In this document: positions 8,202-16,499 of the stretch, in pieces
Layout of the letters: the number at the start of each line of letters is the position of its first letter
Position numbering within the stretch: the stretch's first letter is position 1
Assembly: GCA_003164295.1 (NCBI GenBank)
Contig: PLTA01000039.1
Span: 1-50,016, forward strand
Reading direction: 5' to 3'
DNA from: Candidatus Bathyarchaeota archaeon
GTDB taxonomy: Archaea; Thermoproteota; Bathyarchaeia; Bathyarchaeales; Bathycorpusculaceae
DNA: 50,016 nucleotides
Translations under genes and position numbers: made by a program
Notes under the pieces: generated by a model
Seen by the model: the letters and a program-made list of their open reading frames with translations, nothing else
Databases searched by the model: none
What the model was told of the DNA's origin: nothing

Positions 8202-8294
8202 AACGGTGTAGCCTGCAGCTTCGGCTAAACGTTTAAGCTCATCTAAACTTGATTCTTCACGGTTCAGTCGACGTTGAACTATGACGGCTTTCGT
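8202..8294 (-). other. Upstream in-frame extension encoding the conserved HflX N-terminus
   Basis: Thirty-one codons upstream of the GTG at 8201 encode the first strand and helix of HflX and overlap the end of aMBF1 in another frame. Candidate non-standard starts are ACG at 8294-8292, about ten bases after an AGGAGG-like site, and ATA at 8282-8280, which overlaps the aMBF1 TAG stop. Strong family resemblance argues that the stretch is translated. Confidence 0.6.
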
Positions 8295-8806
8295 TTTGAA
8301 GCCGCCTCCTCGCCTTTGTCAATTTCAATGACATCTCCCAAAGTTAATTCTTGACTTGCGGAACGAGGAAGTGGAGTTTTCTCTTCAGAAATTGGAACCA
8401 ACAGCTTGATTTTTAACATATGCTCAAGCTTAGAAGCAAGCTGATTGTTTGGCGCCATCTTACCAGCTTCAAGATTTCTCAAAACCGAAGCCTTCTCATT
8501 TATTCGTTTACCCAGTTCTTCATGGGTAAGTGCCAACTTTTCCCTAGCTGACCTTATCGTATTAGCATAGTCTTCGGTAACTTCTTGAGTAATTTGCACA
8601 TTAGCAACCATTGGTCTTCTTTGAACCATAGAAATGGGAGCCTCTTGTCTTTTAGCGGTGGCAACGGTTTGCCTGGGGGCGGCGGGTTCTGCATAGACAA
8701 CTTTACCATGTTTTGAGCATTCAACACAAACAGTTAGTTTTGCTCCTTCAATTACGGCTGTTATTGGTTCATCGTGAATTTTGTGTCCGCAGACTTCGCA
8801 TCTCAA
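8279..8806 (-). CDS. Multiprotein bridging factor aMBF1
   Basis: The 175-residue protein has an N-terminal zinc ribbon with C3, C6, C27 and C30 and a central Cro/CI-type helix-turn-helix (about 82-135) centred on LALTHEELGKRINEKASVLRNLEAGK. The two are joined by a Pro/Gln/Arg-rich linker. This arrangement is that of the archaeal aMBF1/TIGR00270 family. Eukaryotic MBF1 bridges activators to TBP; archaeal MBF1 has been linked to the small ribosomal subunit. It heads the minus-strand block, and its 3' end carries the overlapping HflX start region. It is divergent from the PUA gene, with promoters for both in 8807-8891. Confidence 0.9.
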   Translation of the reverse strand: MRCEVCGHKIHDEPITAVIEGAKLTVCVECSKHGKVVYAEPAAPRQTVATAKRQEAPISMVQRRPMVANVQITQEVTEDYANTIRSAREKLALTHEELGKRINEKASVLRNLEAGKMAPNNQLASKLEHMLKIKLLVPISEEKTPLPRSASQELTLGDVIEIDKGEEAASKRKPS

Positions 8807-8891
8807 GTTAAGCTTTCACCTTTTAACTGTCTTTATTATATTGTTATGTTTATACTTGTCGAAACAACAAAAATGTATCGATGGTGAAAAT

Positions 8892-9359
8892 GTGGAGAGC
8901 ACGCTTGACAAATTGAGAATTATTGCCAATTACCAGTTTGGAAAAGGCGTAGGTGAAAAATTGTTTCCGGAAAATATTGAAGTTCAGCACTCTCCAAGAA
9001 CAGGTAGAATTCGTTTTATCAATTTAAACAATGAAAGACTTGCTACTTTACGCCCAACTGACGGTTTGCTTTCTTTAAGTATCAAAGCGGGAAAGTTTAT
9101 GGCTGAAAATACGCCGTTTGCAAAATGTTTTGTTACAATACAAAATGATGTTTCCAAGTTTATAGCTAAAGGCGGCGACGTTTTTGCCGTTCACGTTGTT
9201 AAAGTTGATGAGGAGATTCGCGTTAAAGACGAAGTTATCGTAAAAGACGAGTTGGGGAATGTTTTGGCGGTTGGACACGCAGTACTTTCAAGCTCAGAGA
9301 TCACTGCTTTTAAAACAGGGGTAGCTGTTAAAGTAAGGCACGGAGTAAAGAAAAGCTAA
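8892..9359 (+). CDS. PUA-domain RNA-binding protein
   Basis: I choose GTG at 8892, which has a GGTG site five bases upstream. The longer open frame from 8781 would add a leader in the divergent promoter and aMBF1 coding region. The 155-residue product has a domain like the region preceding PUA in archaeosine transglycosylases (LRIIANYQFGKGVGEKLFPE), then a PUA fold (about 75-155) with GKFMAENTPFAKCFVTIQNDVSKFIAKGGDVFA. PUA domains bind structured RNA such as tRNA and rRNA. No catalytic domain is present, so it is probably an accessory subunit or stand-alone RNA binder, as in the archaeal TIGR00451 set. Confidence 0.82.
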   Translation: MESTLDKLRIIANYQFGKGVGEKLFPENIEVQHSPRTGRIRFINLNNERLATLRPTDGLLSLSIKAGKFMAENTPFAKCFVTIQNDVSKFIAKGGDVFAVHVVKVDEEIRVKDEVIVKDELGNVLAVGHAVLSSSEITAFKTGVAVKVRHGVKKS

Positions 9360-9368
9360 ATTCAAGCA

Positions 9369-9983
9369 TTATGGAGAGTTTGTCCAAAAGGGTATTATTT
9401 TGAAGGATATCGAATTGTTGGAGGAATATGTTCCTTCGTGGAAAATATCGATGCCAATATCCGCTGTTTGCCCGCTAAATAGTGTTGAAAACTGTGTTGT
9501 TAGGTGAAGTGGTTCCATAATTTGTTGATAGATAATTTTCTATTTGATTATCAGTTGCAAATACAGCATCGCTGGCGAATGAGGAAGTCACGTTCATCAA
9601 TAATGTTTCGTTACCGTCATAAACAAGGATGTGCAATCCCGCGTTGTATGCGGTGCCAAGTCCAGTATTGTTCACGATACCCGTTATGTGCAAGTGACTG
9701 TATTCCATTGGGGACGGCATGTTATGTGGGGAATCATATGGAACCTCAGTTACCCCTAACGCAGTTTCAATATTCGCAGACGTCAAGTTTGTTATCTCAC
9801 TTTTAAGGGATAAAATTTGACAGTTAAATTTGCTAACTCATTGTTTTGAGTTGAAATTCGAGTTTCCATCAAAGCTATTTGAGAATTTTTGTCGTTTAAT
9901 GCTGAGTTATAATAAAATGTGGTTACAGCAATTACGGCTATAAAGAGTATGGCAATTGTAAAAAGTGACTTGGCTTTTCTCAT
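9369..9983 (-). pseudogene. Frameshifted membrane-anchored coiled-coil/FxLYD-like protein
   Basis: Reading from ATG 9983: a Lys/Arg start, one transmembrane helix (LFTIAILFIAVIAVTTFYY), then a Gln/Asn/Leu coiled coil. Near 9800-9830 the frame shifts; the next frame resumes the coiled coil and a beta-rich domain with HLHITGIVNNTGLGTAYNAG. Near 9480 it shifts again, and a third frame carries the expected end (SGQTADIGIDIFHEG) to a TAA at 9369-9371. The assembled product, about 200 residues, resembles surface-anchored archaeal proteins with an FxLYD-like Ig domain. Two independent indels make it a probable pseudogene unless they are sequence errors. Confidence 0.7.
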
Positions 9984-10154
9984 AGTTTCCGTAATTCCCT
10001 TTGGATTCGTTTGCAATAAAAGGATTCTTGTCAAGATTTCTGGACTAAGCACTCATTTCTTAGTAAAATTTTCTTGACTAAATAAAACGTAAATAATTAT
10101 TCAATGTACTAAAACCGAAAAGACGCCCCAAAGAAGTTTTTTGAAGGTATTCAA

Positions 10155-10277
10155 TTAGATTTTAAGGTAATAGTTTTGGTACTCTGAAAGCCAAGTCAAT
10201 TCTTGTATTACGTCTTCTTCAGAAACCCATACAGGCGGCTTAGCAGTTATTTTATTCGCTTTTCTTCTAAACCCCAT
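10155..10277 (-). CDS. Possible 40-residue small protein
   Basis: An ATG at 10277 opens a 40-codon frame ending at TAA 10155-10157. The product has a basic start (GFRRKANKITAKPP), then an amphipathic acidic helix with two Trp residues (VWVSEEDVIQELTWLSEYQN). The composition looks protein-like and the gap contains no competing gene. No ribosome site is evident and I know no homolog. It could be real or chance. Confidence 0.35.
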   Translation of the reverse strand: MGFRRKANKITAKPPVWVSEEDVIQELTWLSEYQNYYLKI

Positions 10278-10312
10278 TCAATTAAATATAAAATGAAAAG
10301 CTTGAAAAAGTT

Positions 10313-10324
10313 AAGTTTATATCA
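10313..10324 (+). promoter_or_regulatory. Probable TATA box of the aNAC gene
   Basis: AAGTTTATATCA lies about 40 bases upstream of the chosen ATG at 10361, a fitting distance for an archaeal TATA box with a short leader. Confidence 0.45.
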
Positions 10325-10360
10325 AGTTCCACTGAACAGTAAACGGTAGAAGTGAACTCT

Positions 10361-10726
10361 ATGCATAAACGCATGAATCCTCGAGAACAAAAACGTATGA
10401 TGCAGCGTATGGGCATGAACATGGATTCAGTACCCGACGTTCAACAAGTCATCATCCGAACAAGCAGCAAAGACATAGTTATTGATGAACCAGAAGTTGC
10501 AATTTTAGAGGTACAAGGCCAAAAAATGTACCAAATCATCGGAGGGCAAGTTTCAGAGCAAGCCCCATCACAACGTCAAAATACAGCAGCAGCAAAACCG
10601 ACCTTTTCTGAGGAAGATGTGAGGTTAGTAGCGGATCAAACGGGTAAAAGCTTGGAAAAAGCAAAAGAAGCCCTTGAGGAATGCCAAGGAGATTTAGCGA
10701 AAGCAATATTGCTTCTTCAATCTTAA
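10361..10726 (+). CDS. nac: Nascent polypeptide-associated complex protein (aNAC)
   Basis: The product from ATG 10361 is 121 residues; an in-frame GTG at 10352 would add three. A Met/Arg-rich lead (KRMNPREQKRMMQRMGMNM) precedes the NAC beta-barrel strands (about 27-72, VIIRTSSKDIVIDEPEVAILEV). A linker leads to a C-terminal UBA domain (about 85-121, EEDVRLVADQTGKSLEKAKEAL). This is the usual archaeal homodimeric aNAC layout and length. It binds nascent chains at the ribosomal exit tunnel. The Met-Arg segment is likely the ribosome-contact region. The gene stands alone, with a TATA box upstream. Confidence 0.93.
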   Translation: MHKRMNPREQKRMMQRMGMNMDSVPDVQQVIIRTSSKDIVIDEPEVAILEVQGQKMYQIIGGQVSEQAPSQRQNTAAAKPTFSEEDVRLVADQTGKSLEKAKEALEECQGDLAKAILLLQS

Positions 10727-10778
10727 TTTCAAGGTTATATCTTAGATGGCATACTAATATTCATGAAGGGGTTAGGCA

Positions 10779-11702
10779 TTGCTTCAAAACGTAGATGTAG
10801 CAGTAATTGGACATCTCTGTATCGACACAATAAGATTGCCCACAAGACCCGTCCCCTTCGTGGTTTTAGGTGGGGCAGCAACTTACACCTCTTTTGCAGC
10901 TAAACGTTTAGAAGCTTCAGCTTCTGTAATTTCTAAAGTCGGCGGAGATTTTCCCGAAGCTTACATGTGGTGGCTAAGACAAGAAGGTGTTGATCTTTCA
11001 GGAGTAATTAAACGAGCCTATGAGCCCACTACTTGTTTTGATCTTACTTACAACAGCGATTTATCTGAAAGAACGTTAAAGTTGAAAAGCAAAGGAACAC
11101 CGATTGACTTAGCTGATGTACCAGCAGATTTGGAGGCTAAAGCTATCCATATTGCGCCCATTGACAATGAAGTCTCATTCGAAGTTGTTGAACACCTCAA
11201 ACATTGTGCTGACGTATTATCGCTGGATCCGCAAGGTTTACTTCGAAGCTTTGATGAAGCAGGAAATGTAACAGAAAACGCTTCTGCAGATACCCGGATA
11301 GTTAGTTTGGTAAATATTTACAAGTCATCGCAGAACGAAATTTTTAAACTCACTGGTGAATCAGACCTTAAGCATGCGATTAAGGCAATTCACGATGTTG
11401 GAGTTGAAACGGTCATCGTTACCATGGGTGCTAAAGGCTCAGTACTTTCAGTTGAAGGAGCACAATACAATATTCCAGCGTGTCCTTCAGATGTTTTAGT
11501 CGATCCCACTGGTGCCGGCGACGTTTTCATAGGCGGCTTCTTAACAGAGTACATACGCCAAAAAGAATCAATATGGTGTGCCTGCGTCGGCTCAGCCGCA
11601 GCTTCAGTTGTAGTCGAAGGGCTTGGCCCTACCTATTTTGGCAAAAAAGAAGAAATTTACCGCCGAGCCAAAACTTTGTATGAAAAGGAACTTAAGCAAT
11701 AG
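10779..11702 (+). CDS. PfkB-family carbohydrate/nucleoside kinase
   Basis: This 307-residue ribokinase-fold protein has GGAATYTSFAAKRL near the N-terminus (substrate and lid region). The DPTGAGDVFIGGF motif near residue 245 holds the catalytic base Asp and the anion hole that bind ATP phosphates. The start is TTG. PfkB enzymes phosphorylate sugars, nucleosides or related alcohols; the signature does not tell the substrate. It is followed after 38 bases by the small zinc protein and ThrRS, but no functional tie is obvious. No frameshift or truncation is seen. Confidence 0.85.
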   Translation: MLQNVDVAVIGHLCIDTIRLPTRPVPFVVLGGAATYTSFAAKRLEASASVISKVGGDFPEAYMWWLRQEGVDLSGVIKRAYEPTTCFDLTYNSDLSERTLKLKSKGTPIDLADVPADLEAKAIHIAPIDNEVSFEVVEHLKHCADVLSLDPQGLLRSFDEAGNVTENASADTRIVSLVNIYKSSQNEIFKLTGESDLKHAIKAIHDVGVETVIVTMGAKGSVLSVEGAQYNIPACPSDVLVDPTGAGDVFIGGFLTEYIRQKESIWCACVGSAAASVVVEGLGPTYFGKKEEIYRRAKTLYEKELKQ

Positions 11703-11740
11703 CGTATATTTACGTAGTAAAATCTACTGAGGCTTTAACT

Positions 11741-11947
11741 ATGGGTCGCATAGAAAAAGGCGTAAAATGTGATGTATCTGGTTGTGGCAGAGAGGCTGCC
11801 CGTTCAATGTCAATTGACAAAGTCAAAGCTGCTGGCTTGAACGTTAGCAGCAAAGAAAAACGTGCTTACATTTGCAAAGAGCATTATAAAGAATTTAAAA
11901 AGAAAACTAAGAAAGAAAAAACGCTTGATAAATGGCGTTACGGTTAA
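11741..11947 (+). CDS. Small conserved zinc-binding basic protein upstream of ThrRS
   Basis: The product is 68 residues and Lys-rich, with a four-ligand pattern. CDVSGCG near the start and ICKEH late give Cys/Cys and Cys/His pairs that could hold zinc. The tail (KEFKKKTKKEKTLDKWRYG) is strongly basic, suggesting RNA contact. It lies 15 bases ahead of thrS on the same strand and is probably co-transcribed. I do not know a characterised family member; a role in translation is inferred from context and charge only. Confidence 0.75.
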   Translation: MGRIEKGVKCDVSGCGREAARSMSIDKVKAAGLNVSSKEKRAYICKEHYKEFKKKTKKEKTLDKWRYG

Positions 11948-11962
11948 GAAGAGTGAAGTGCC

Positions 11963-13864
11963 ATGCGAATATTACAATTACACTCTAATTTTATAGTTTT
12001 CAAACCAGTCAAAAAAGAAATAGCGATTGCTGAGGAAGCGGAACAAATAGAGAACCGCGTCGAAGAAGTTGTGGTTTTGTTTACAGCTATTGAAGAAGGC
12101 GACACCACTCAGGTGGGACGTAAAGCCATTGATGATGTCCGCGCCTTTTTAGGTAGGCAGAAAACAAACCGCATTTTAATCTATCCGTTTGCTCATTTGA
12201 GCAGTAACCTTTCTCAGCCCTCAGAAGCGTTAAAAGTCATTAAAGACATGGAAGTCTACGCCAAAGAGAAGGGAATAGAAACTTATCGGGCTCCATTTGG
12301 CTGGAACAAAGAATTCACTATTTCAATTAAAGGGCATCCGCTTGCTGAGCAGGCACGCTCGTATGCGCCTGTTGCAACAGTTCAAGTTGAGGCACAGGTT
12401 GAAGGGGTATGCAAAAAAGAAGAAGAGCCAGTTTCTGCTGCTTTAAAAGCTGAAGATAAGATGCAATCATTCTGGCATGTTATCTTACCCGACGGCTCTT
12501 TGGTGCCAGTTGAAGATTTCAAGTTTAAGGGACATGTTAACCTTCAAAAGTTTTCTCAGTATGAAATTAAGAAGGCTAGGGCTGTTACTCAGATGCCGCC
12601 TCATGTTACGTTGATGAAGAGGCTGGAAATTGCTGATTATGAACCGGGAAGTGACCCTGGAAACATTCGTTGGTATCCCAAGGGACGCATGATAAAGTCG
12701 CTGCTGGAGCAATATGTAAGCACGAAAGTGGCAGCTTATGGCGGCATGGAAGTAGAAACCCCAATCATGTATGACTTCAATCACCCAAGCTTGAAAAGTT
12801 ACTTAAACCGTTTCCCAGCCCGCCAATACGTTCTAAAATCAGAAGACAAAGAACTATTCCTACGGTTCGCCGCGTGTTTTGGACAATTCCTTATGGCACA
12901 CGACGCCCAATTCAGCTACAAGCAACTCCCAATCAAACTGTATGAATTAACACGTTACAGTTTCAGGCGTGAGAAAAGCGGCGAAGTAGTCGGCTTAAAG
13001 CGTCTGAGAGCTTTCACTATGCCTGATTGCCATGCGTTCTGCGCGGATCTGGATCAAGCTAAAAAAGAATTTATGGTTCGCTTCAACCTCTGCATAGATG
13101 TCCTAAGCAACATTGGCTTCACAAAAGACGATTACGAAATTGCCATGCGCTTTACACGAGCGTTTTATGATGAGCACAAGGATTTCATTGCTGAATTGGC
13201 ATCAACCTTCGGGAAACCCATGTTAGCTGAAGTGTGGAATGAACGCTTCTTCTATTTCGTGCTTAAATGGGACCTTAACTTCGTTGACAACCAAGACAAA
13301 GCTGCAGCATTAAGCACTGATCAGATCGACGTCGAAAACGCCCAACGTTACGGAATCACATATGTGGATGAAAAAGGAGAAAAACAATACCCGCTGATTC
13401 TGCATTGCTCCCCAAGCGGTGCCATCGAACGGGACATTTATGCATTGCTTGAGAAGGCGTACCGTGAGCAGATGGCAGGTAAAGCACCGATGCTGCCAAT
13501 TTGGCTTTCGCCAACACAGGTGCGTCTGATTCCAATATCGGACAAGTTCCTTGATAAACTAGATGAACTTGCCAAGCAAATCAGTTCTCACTGCATCCGC
13601 GTAGACATTGATGATAGCGCATCGACGCTTCAAAAGAAAATCCGAGAAGCAGAGCAGGAATGGGTGCCTTACATAATTGTTGTAGGTGAAAAAGAAATCG
13701 AATCAGGCATGCTATCCGTCCGTGACCGTGAACTGAAAGGTCAACAGCAAAACATGACCACTGAACAATTAATGGCGAAAGTGTCTGAGAAAATCACTGG
13801 CAAACCATTCAAACCATTGCCGTTACCAATGTATTTGTCCAAGAGACCACAATTCCACGGTTGA
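11963..13864 (+). CDS. thrS: Threonyl-tRNA synthetase, archaeal type
   Basis: The 633-residue enzyme has the archaeal N-terminal editing domain (about 1-140, opening MRILQLHSNFIVFK), related to D-aminoacyl-tRNA deacylases, which removes Ser from mischarged tRNA-Thr. A class II catalytic core (about 215-520) follows, with the motif 2 region around YELTRYSFRREKSGEV and likely zinc-site Cys/His residues (RFAACFGQF, DCHAFC). The C-terminal anticodon-binding domain (about 525-633) begins near LPIWLSPTQVRLIPI. The single full-length gene contrasts with some Crenarchaeota that split editing and charging between two proteins. ATG start 15 bases after the small zinc protein. Confidence 0.95.
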   Translation: MRILQLHSNFIVFKPVKKEIAIAEEAEQIENRVEEVVVLFTAIEEGDTTQVGRKAIDDVRAFLGRQKTNRILIYPFAHLSSNLSQPSEALKVIKDMEVYAKEKGIETYRAPFGWNKEFTISIKGHPLAEQARSYAPVATVQVEAQVEGVCKKEEEPVSAALKAEDKMQSFWHVILPDGSLVPVEDFKFKGHVNLQKFSQYEIKKARAVTQMPPHVTLMKRLEIADYEPGSDPGNIRWYPKGRMIKSLLEQYVSTKVAAYGGMEVETPIMYDFNHPSLKSYLNRFPARQYVLKSEDKELFLRFAACFGQFLMAHDAQFSYKQLPIKLYELTRYSFRREKSGEVVGLKRLRAFTMPDCHAFCADLDQAKKEFMVRFNLCIDVLSNIGFTKDDYEIAMRFTRAFYDEHKDFIAELASTFGKPMLAEVWNERFFYFVLKWDLNFVDNQDKAAALSTDQIDVENAQRYGITYVDEKGEKQYPLILHCSPSGAIERDIYALLEKAYREQMAGKAPMLPIWLSPTQVRLIPISDKFLDKLDELAKQISSHCIRVDIDDSASTLQKKIREAEQEWVPYIIVVGEKEIESGMLSVRDRELKGQQQNMTTEQLMAKVSEKITGKPFKPLPLPMYLSKRPQFHG

Positions 13865-13909
13865 TAAATGAAACATATGGTTCACTGACGTAAAATATAT
13901 CAAACAATT

Positions 13910-13924
13910 GAACAGTATAAAAAC
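13910..13924 (+). promoter_or_regulatory. Probable TATA box of ilvE
   Basis: ACAGTATAAAAACGC lies about 25 bases upstream of the ATG at 13943. That spacing is consistent with a leaderless or nearly leaderless archaeal transcript. Confidence 0.45.
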
Positions 13925-13942
13925 GCTTAAGAGTGGAAACAA

Positions 13943-14827
13943 ATGAATGACGAATTACAAGTTTACATAGACGGAAAATATTACCCAAAGTCACAGGCCA
14001 AGATTTCCGTTTATGACCACGGGTTCCTTTATGGCGACGGCGTTTTTGAGGGAATCCGCGAGTACAACGGTGTCGTATTCAAGCTCAAAGAACATGTTGA
14101 TCGCCTTTTCCGTTCTGCTCACGCAATAATGCTACAGATTCCGATAACAAAAGAAGAAATGATTCAAGCCGTAGTTGAAACCTTAAGAAAAAACAAAATG
14201 AAGGATTCATACATACGCTTGGTCGTAAGCAGAGGAGTAGGGGACCTCGGACTCGACCCACGCAAATGCCCCAAACCCACCATTATAATCATAACTGACA
14301 CAATTAACATCCGAGCTGGCAACGCTAAAGAAACAGGCATCACAACTATGTTTTCCTGGGTCCGCAGAAACCCAGTTGACGCAACAACACACGAAATAAA
14401 ATCACTCAACTACCTAAACAGTGTCATAGCAAAAATCGAAGCCAACGCATGCGGCGTTGACGAAGCAATCTGTCTCGAAAGCAGCGGTTGCATTGCAGAA
14501 GGTGTCGGCGAAAACGTGTTTATAGTTAAAGACGGCGAGCTCTTAACACCACCAACCTCAACAGGAGCCTTAGCGGGCATAACCGCAGAAATCGTTGAGA
14601 AACTTGCGGCTAAACTTGACATAAAACTAACCGTTACAAACCTAACCCCGTTTATGATGTTTACCGCCGACGAAGCTTTCTTCACCGGAACAGCAATGGA
14701 AATGGTACCCATAAGAGAAGTCAACAAACGCATAATAGGCACAGGCAAACCCGGGCCAGTCACAAAAAAGCTTATGGTGGAATTCCAAAAAGTTATTGAA
14801 GACCCCGCCCAGGGCACAAAAATCTAA
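13943..14827 (+). CDS. ilvE: Branched-chain amino acid aminotransferase
   Basis: This 294-residue fold-type IV PLP enzyme has the opening YIDGKYYPKSQAKISVYDHGFLYGDGVFEGIREY. The PLP-binding lysine is probably the one in HEIKSLNYLNS near residue 155. ESSGCIAEGVGENVF and TPPTSTGALAGITAEIV, the phosphate-binding region, follow. It transfers amino groups between Leu, Ile or Val and 2-oxoglutarate, the last step of branched-chain synthesis. D-amino acid transaminases share the fold, but length and motifs favour IlvE. It is monocistronic, with a TATA box ahead and a hairpin/T-tract after. Confidence 0.92.
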   Translation: MNDELQVYIDGKYYPKSQAKISVYDHGFLYGDGVFEGIREYNGVVFKLKEHVDRLFRSAHAIMLQIPITKEEMIQAVVETLRKNKMKDSYIRLVVSRGVGDLGLDPRKCPKPTIIIITDTINIRAGNAKETGITTMFSWVRRNPVDATTHEIKSLNYLNSVIAKIEANACGVDEAICLESSGCIAEGVGENVFIVKDGELLTPPTSTGALAGITAEIVEKLAAKLDIKLTVTNLTPFMMFTADEAFFTGTAMEMVPIREVNKRIIGTGKPGPVTKKLMVEFQKVIEDPAQGTKI

Positions 14828-14845
14828 ATTTCTTTAGGTTTTTTT
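14824..14845 (+). terminator. Short hairpin and T-tract after ilvE
   Basis: CTAAA at 14824-14828 and TTTAG at 14833-14837 can pair, followed by a run of seven T at 14839-14845. The stem is weak, but archaeal termination relies mainly on the T-run. Confidence 0.5.
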
Positions 14846-14900
14846 ATTAAAATAGAATCAGAGTTAAATCTAAATACAAATCAAACCTATAGTGTAAGCT

Positions 14901-15135
14901 ATGAACAAGAGAACTTTGTTCGCTGGATTCATAGTTCTCGCAATCGGCATAGCACTGGGTGCTGTAAGTGACCAAATTCTTTCATCGTCGTTAACTCATC
15001 ATATCGCATACGTTATCGCAATTTGCGATCGCACCAATAATCATTTCATACCTACTGGGCTTTGCAGGAATTATATTGATAATTTATGGAGCAATACTTC
15101 CCGACCCACCAGTACACTATGACAACAATCTTTAA
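14901..15135 (+). pseudogene. Frameshifted two-helix membrane miniprotein
   Basis: ATG 14901 opens a Lys/Arg start and a first membrane helix (LFAGFIVLAIGIALGAV) ending near SSSLTHHIAYVIA. About 15015-15025 the frame breaks inside CGCAATTTGCG. The original frame then gives polar nonsense to 15122. The neighbouring frame instead continues as a second hydrophobic helix (IIISYLLGFAGIILIIYGAI) and a neat end, LPDPPVHYDNNL, at TAA 15133-15135. A single base indel explains this. The repaired product would be about 77 residues; function unknown. Confidence 0.65.
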
Positions 15136-15170
15136 AGTGACAATCAGACTATCAATAAAAAAGTAAAGCG

Positions 15171-16379
15171 TTATGCTTTTTCGCTTTTCCTCATGAAATC
15201 TTCTATTGCATTGAATGCTTGCTCAAGCTCGCATATAGGAGGCAAGAATACCGCTCGAGCGTGTCCTTTGCCGTAATGCGGATCAAAACCTGAACCATTA
15301 ACGATTAGCACACCTGTTGCTTTTAGAAGTTCAATGACGAAATCCATGTCAGTTTTCCATATTTTGCCGACCCCATGAATTTTTGGAAATATGTAGAAAG
15401 CTCCTTCAGGTTTGGTGGAGCTTATTCCGTCCATCTCGTTAAGCCGTTTGCAAGAGTAATCTCTTCTTTGGCGCAGTTTTTCGACAACGCCTTTGATGTG
15501 ATCTTGTGGTCCATTAAGCGCTGCAACTCCAGCTTGCTGCACAGGCGTATTGGCGCATAAGCGGATACGGCATTCTTTTTCGATTCCCTGCCTGAGCTCA
15601 TCAAGCTCTCCCTTTTGTCCTTTAAAGTATAAGTAACCCAAACGTAGCCCAGTCATCTGGTAGGCTTTTGAGAAACCGTTGAAACCTAAAACGGGCACAT
15701 CCTTGGCGATGCTAGCGGTACTAACGAAATCGTCGGTGTAAGTTATTTGGTCGTAAATCTCATCTGACAAGACCAACAATTTATGTTCGGCAGCGACATC
15801 CAACATTTCTTTAATCATTTTTCTGCCATAAACAGCGCCTGTTGGATTGTTTGGGTTTATTATAACAAGCGCTCGAGTTTTTTTGGAAATTTTCTTGCGC
15901 AAGTCATCTACATTTGGTTGCCAACCTTCGGATTCGACAGTTTCGTATGCAACTGGCGTCCCATCAAAGAATTTAGTGTAAGATATGTATGGTGGGTAAG
16001 TTGGTCCTGGGAAAAGGATTTCGTCGCCTCGCTCAACAAGTGCGGCAAGTGACATCTGTATGCCTTCGGAAATTCCTTCTGTGATGAGGACGTCTTGAGC
16101 GGTTATGTCAACATTGTTGACGCGTTTTTCTTTTTTGGCAACAGCTTCTCGAAGTTCTAGAAGTCCTTCTGAAGGTGAATAGTAATTGTTGTCTTCTTGT
16201 AGAGCTTTGCAGAGGGCTGCTTTAACGTGCGGGGGTACGGTTAAGTCGAAGGCTGCGGGGTCGCCGATGTTGAGATAGTAGATTTTTCTGCCTTCCTTCA
16301 CAAGTTGTTCAGCGTAGGGGATTACGTCTCGTATTGCATATTCAATGTTTGAGGCTCTACTGGTTACTTTGATAGGCAA
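15171..16379 (-). CDS. Class I/II PLP-dependent aminotransferase (alanine/aspartate type)
   Basis: The 402-residue fold-type I enzyme has NIGDPAAFDL at the substrate site and INPNNPTGAVYG with its cofactor Asn. DEIYD ring-stacking acid and FNGFSKAYQMTGLRLGY with the Schiff-base Lys (about 245) follow. A conserved Arg near the C-terminus (GHARAVFLPP) would bind the substrate carboxylate. The sequence resembles archaeal alanine aminotransferases of the Pyrococcus AlaAT type, but the specificity (Ala, Asp or aromatic) cannot be read reliably. It reaches ATG at 16379 and has its own promoter region ahead of proS. Confidence 0.88.
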   Translation of the reverse strand: MPIKVTSRASNIEYAIRDVIPYAEQLVKEGRKIYYLNIGDPAAFDLTVPPHVKAALCKALQEDNNYYSPSEGLLELREAVAKKEKRVNNVDITAQDVLITEGISEGIQMSLAALVERGDEILFPGPTYPPYISYTKFFDGTPVAYETVESEGWQPNVDDLRKKISKKTRALVIINPNNPTGAVYGRKMIKEMLDVAAEHKLLVLSDEIYDQITYTDDFVSTASIAKDVPVLGFNGFSKAYQMTGLRLGYLYFKGQKGELDELRQGIEKECRIRLCANTPVQQAGVAALNGPQDHIKGVVEKLRQRRDYSCKRLNEMDGISSTKPEGAFYIFPKIHGVGKIWKTDMDFVIELLKATGVLIVNGSGFDPHYGKGHARAVFLPPICELEQAFNAIEDFMRKSEKA

Positions 16380-16499
16380 GTTTTGTTACCTGTACCCCAA
16401 TCACTTGCTAAGCGAAAAAATAAATGTTCCTAAGCCAAAAGACCATGAATGGACAAAATTTGCCTTCACTGAGTAAAAGAAAAAGTGTGAGGCTTCTTT

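Noticed and set aside
12485..12784. Minus-strand open frame inside thrS
   Set aside because: Antisense shadow of a highly conserved gene, with no independent signals.
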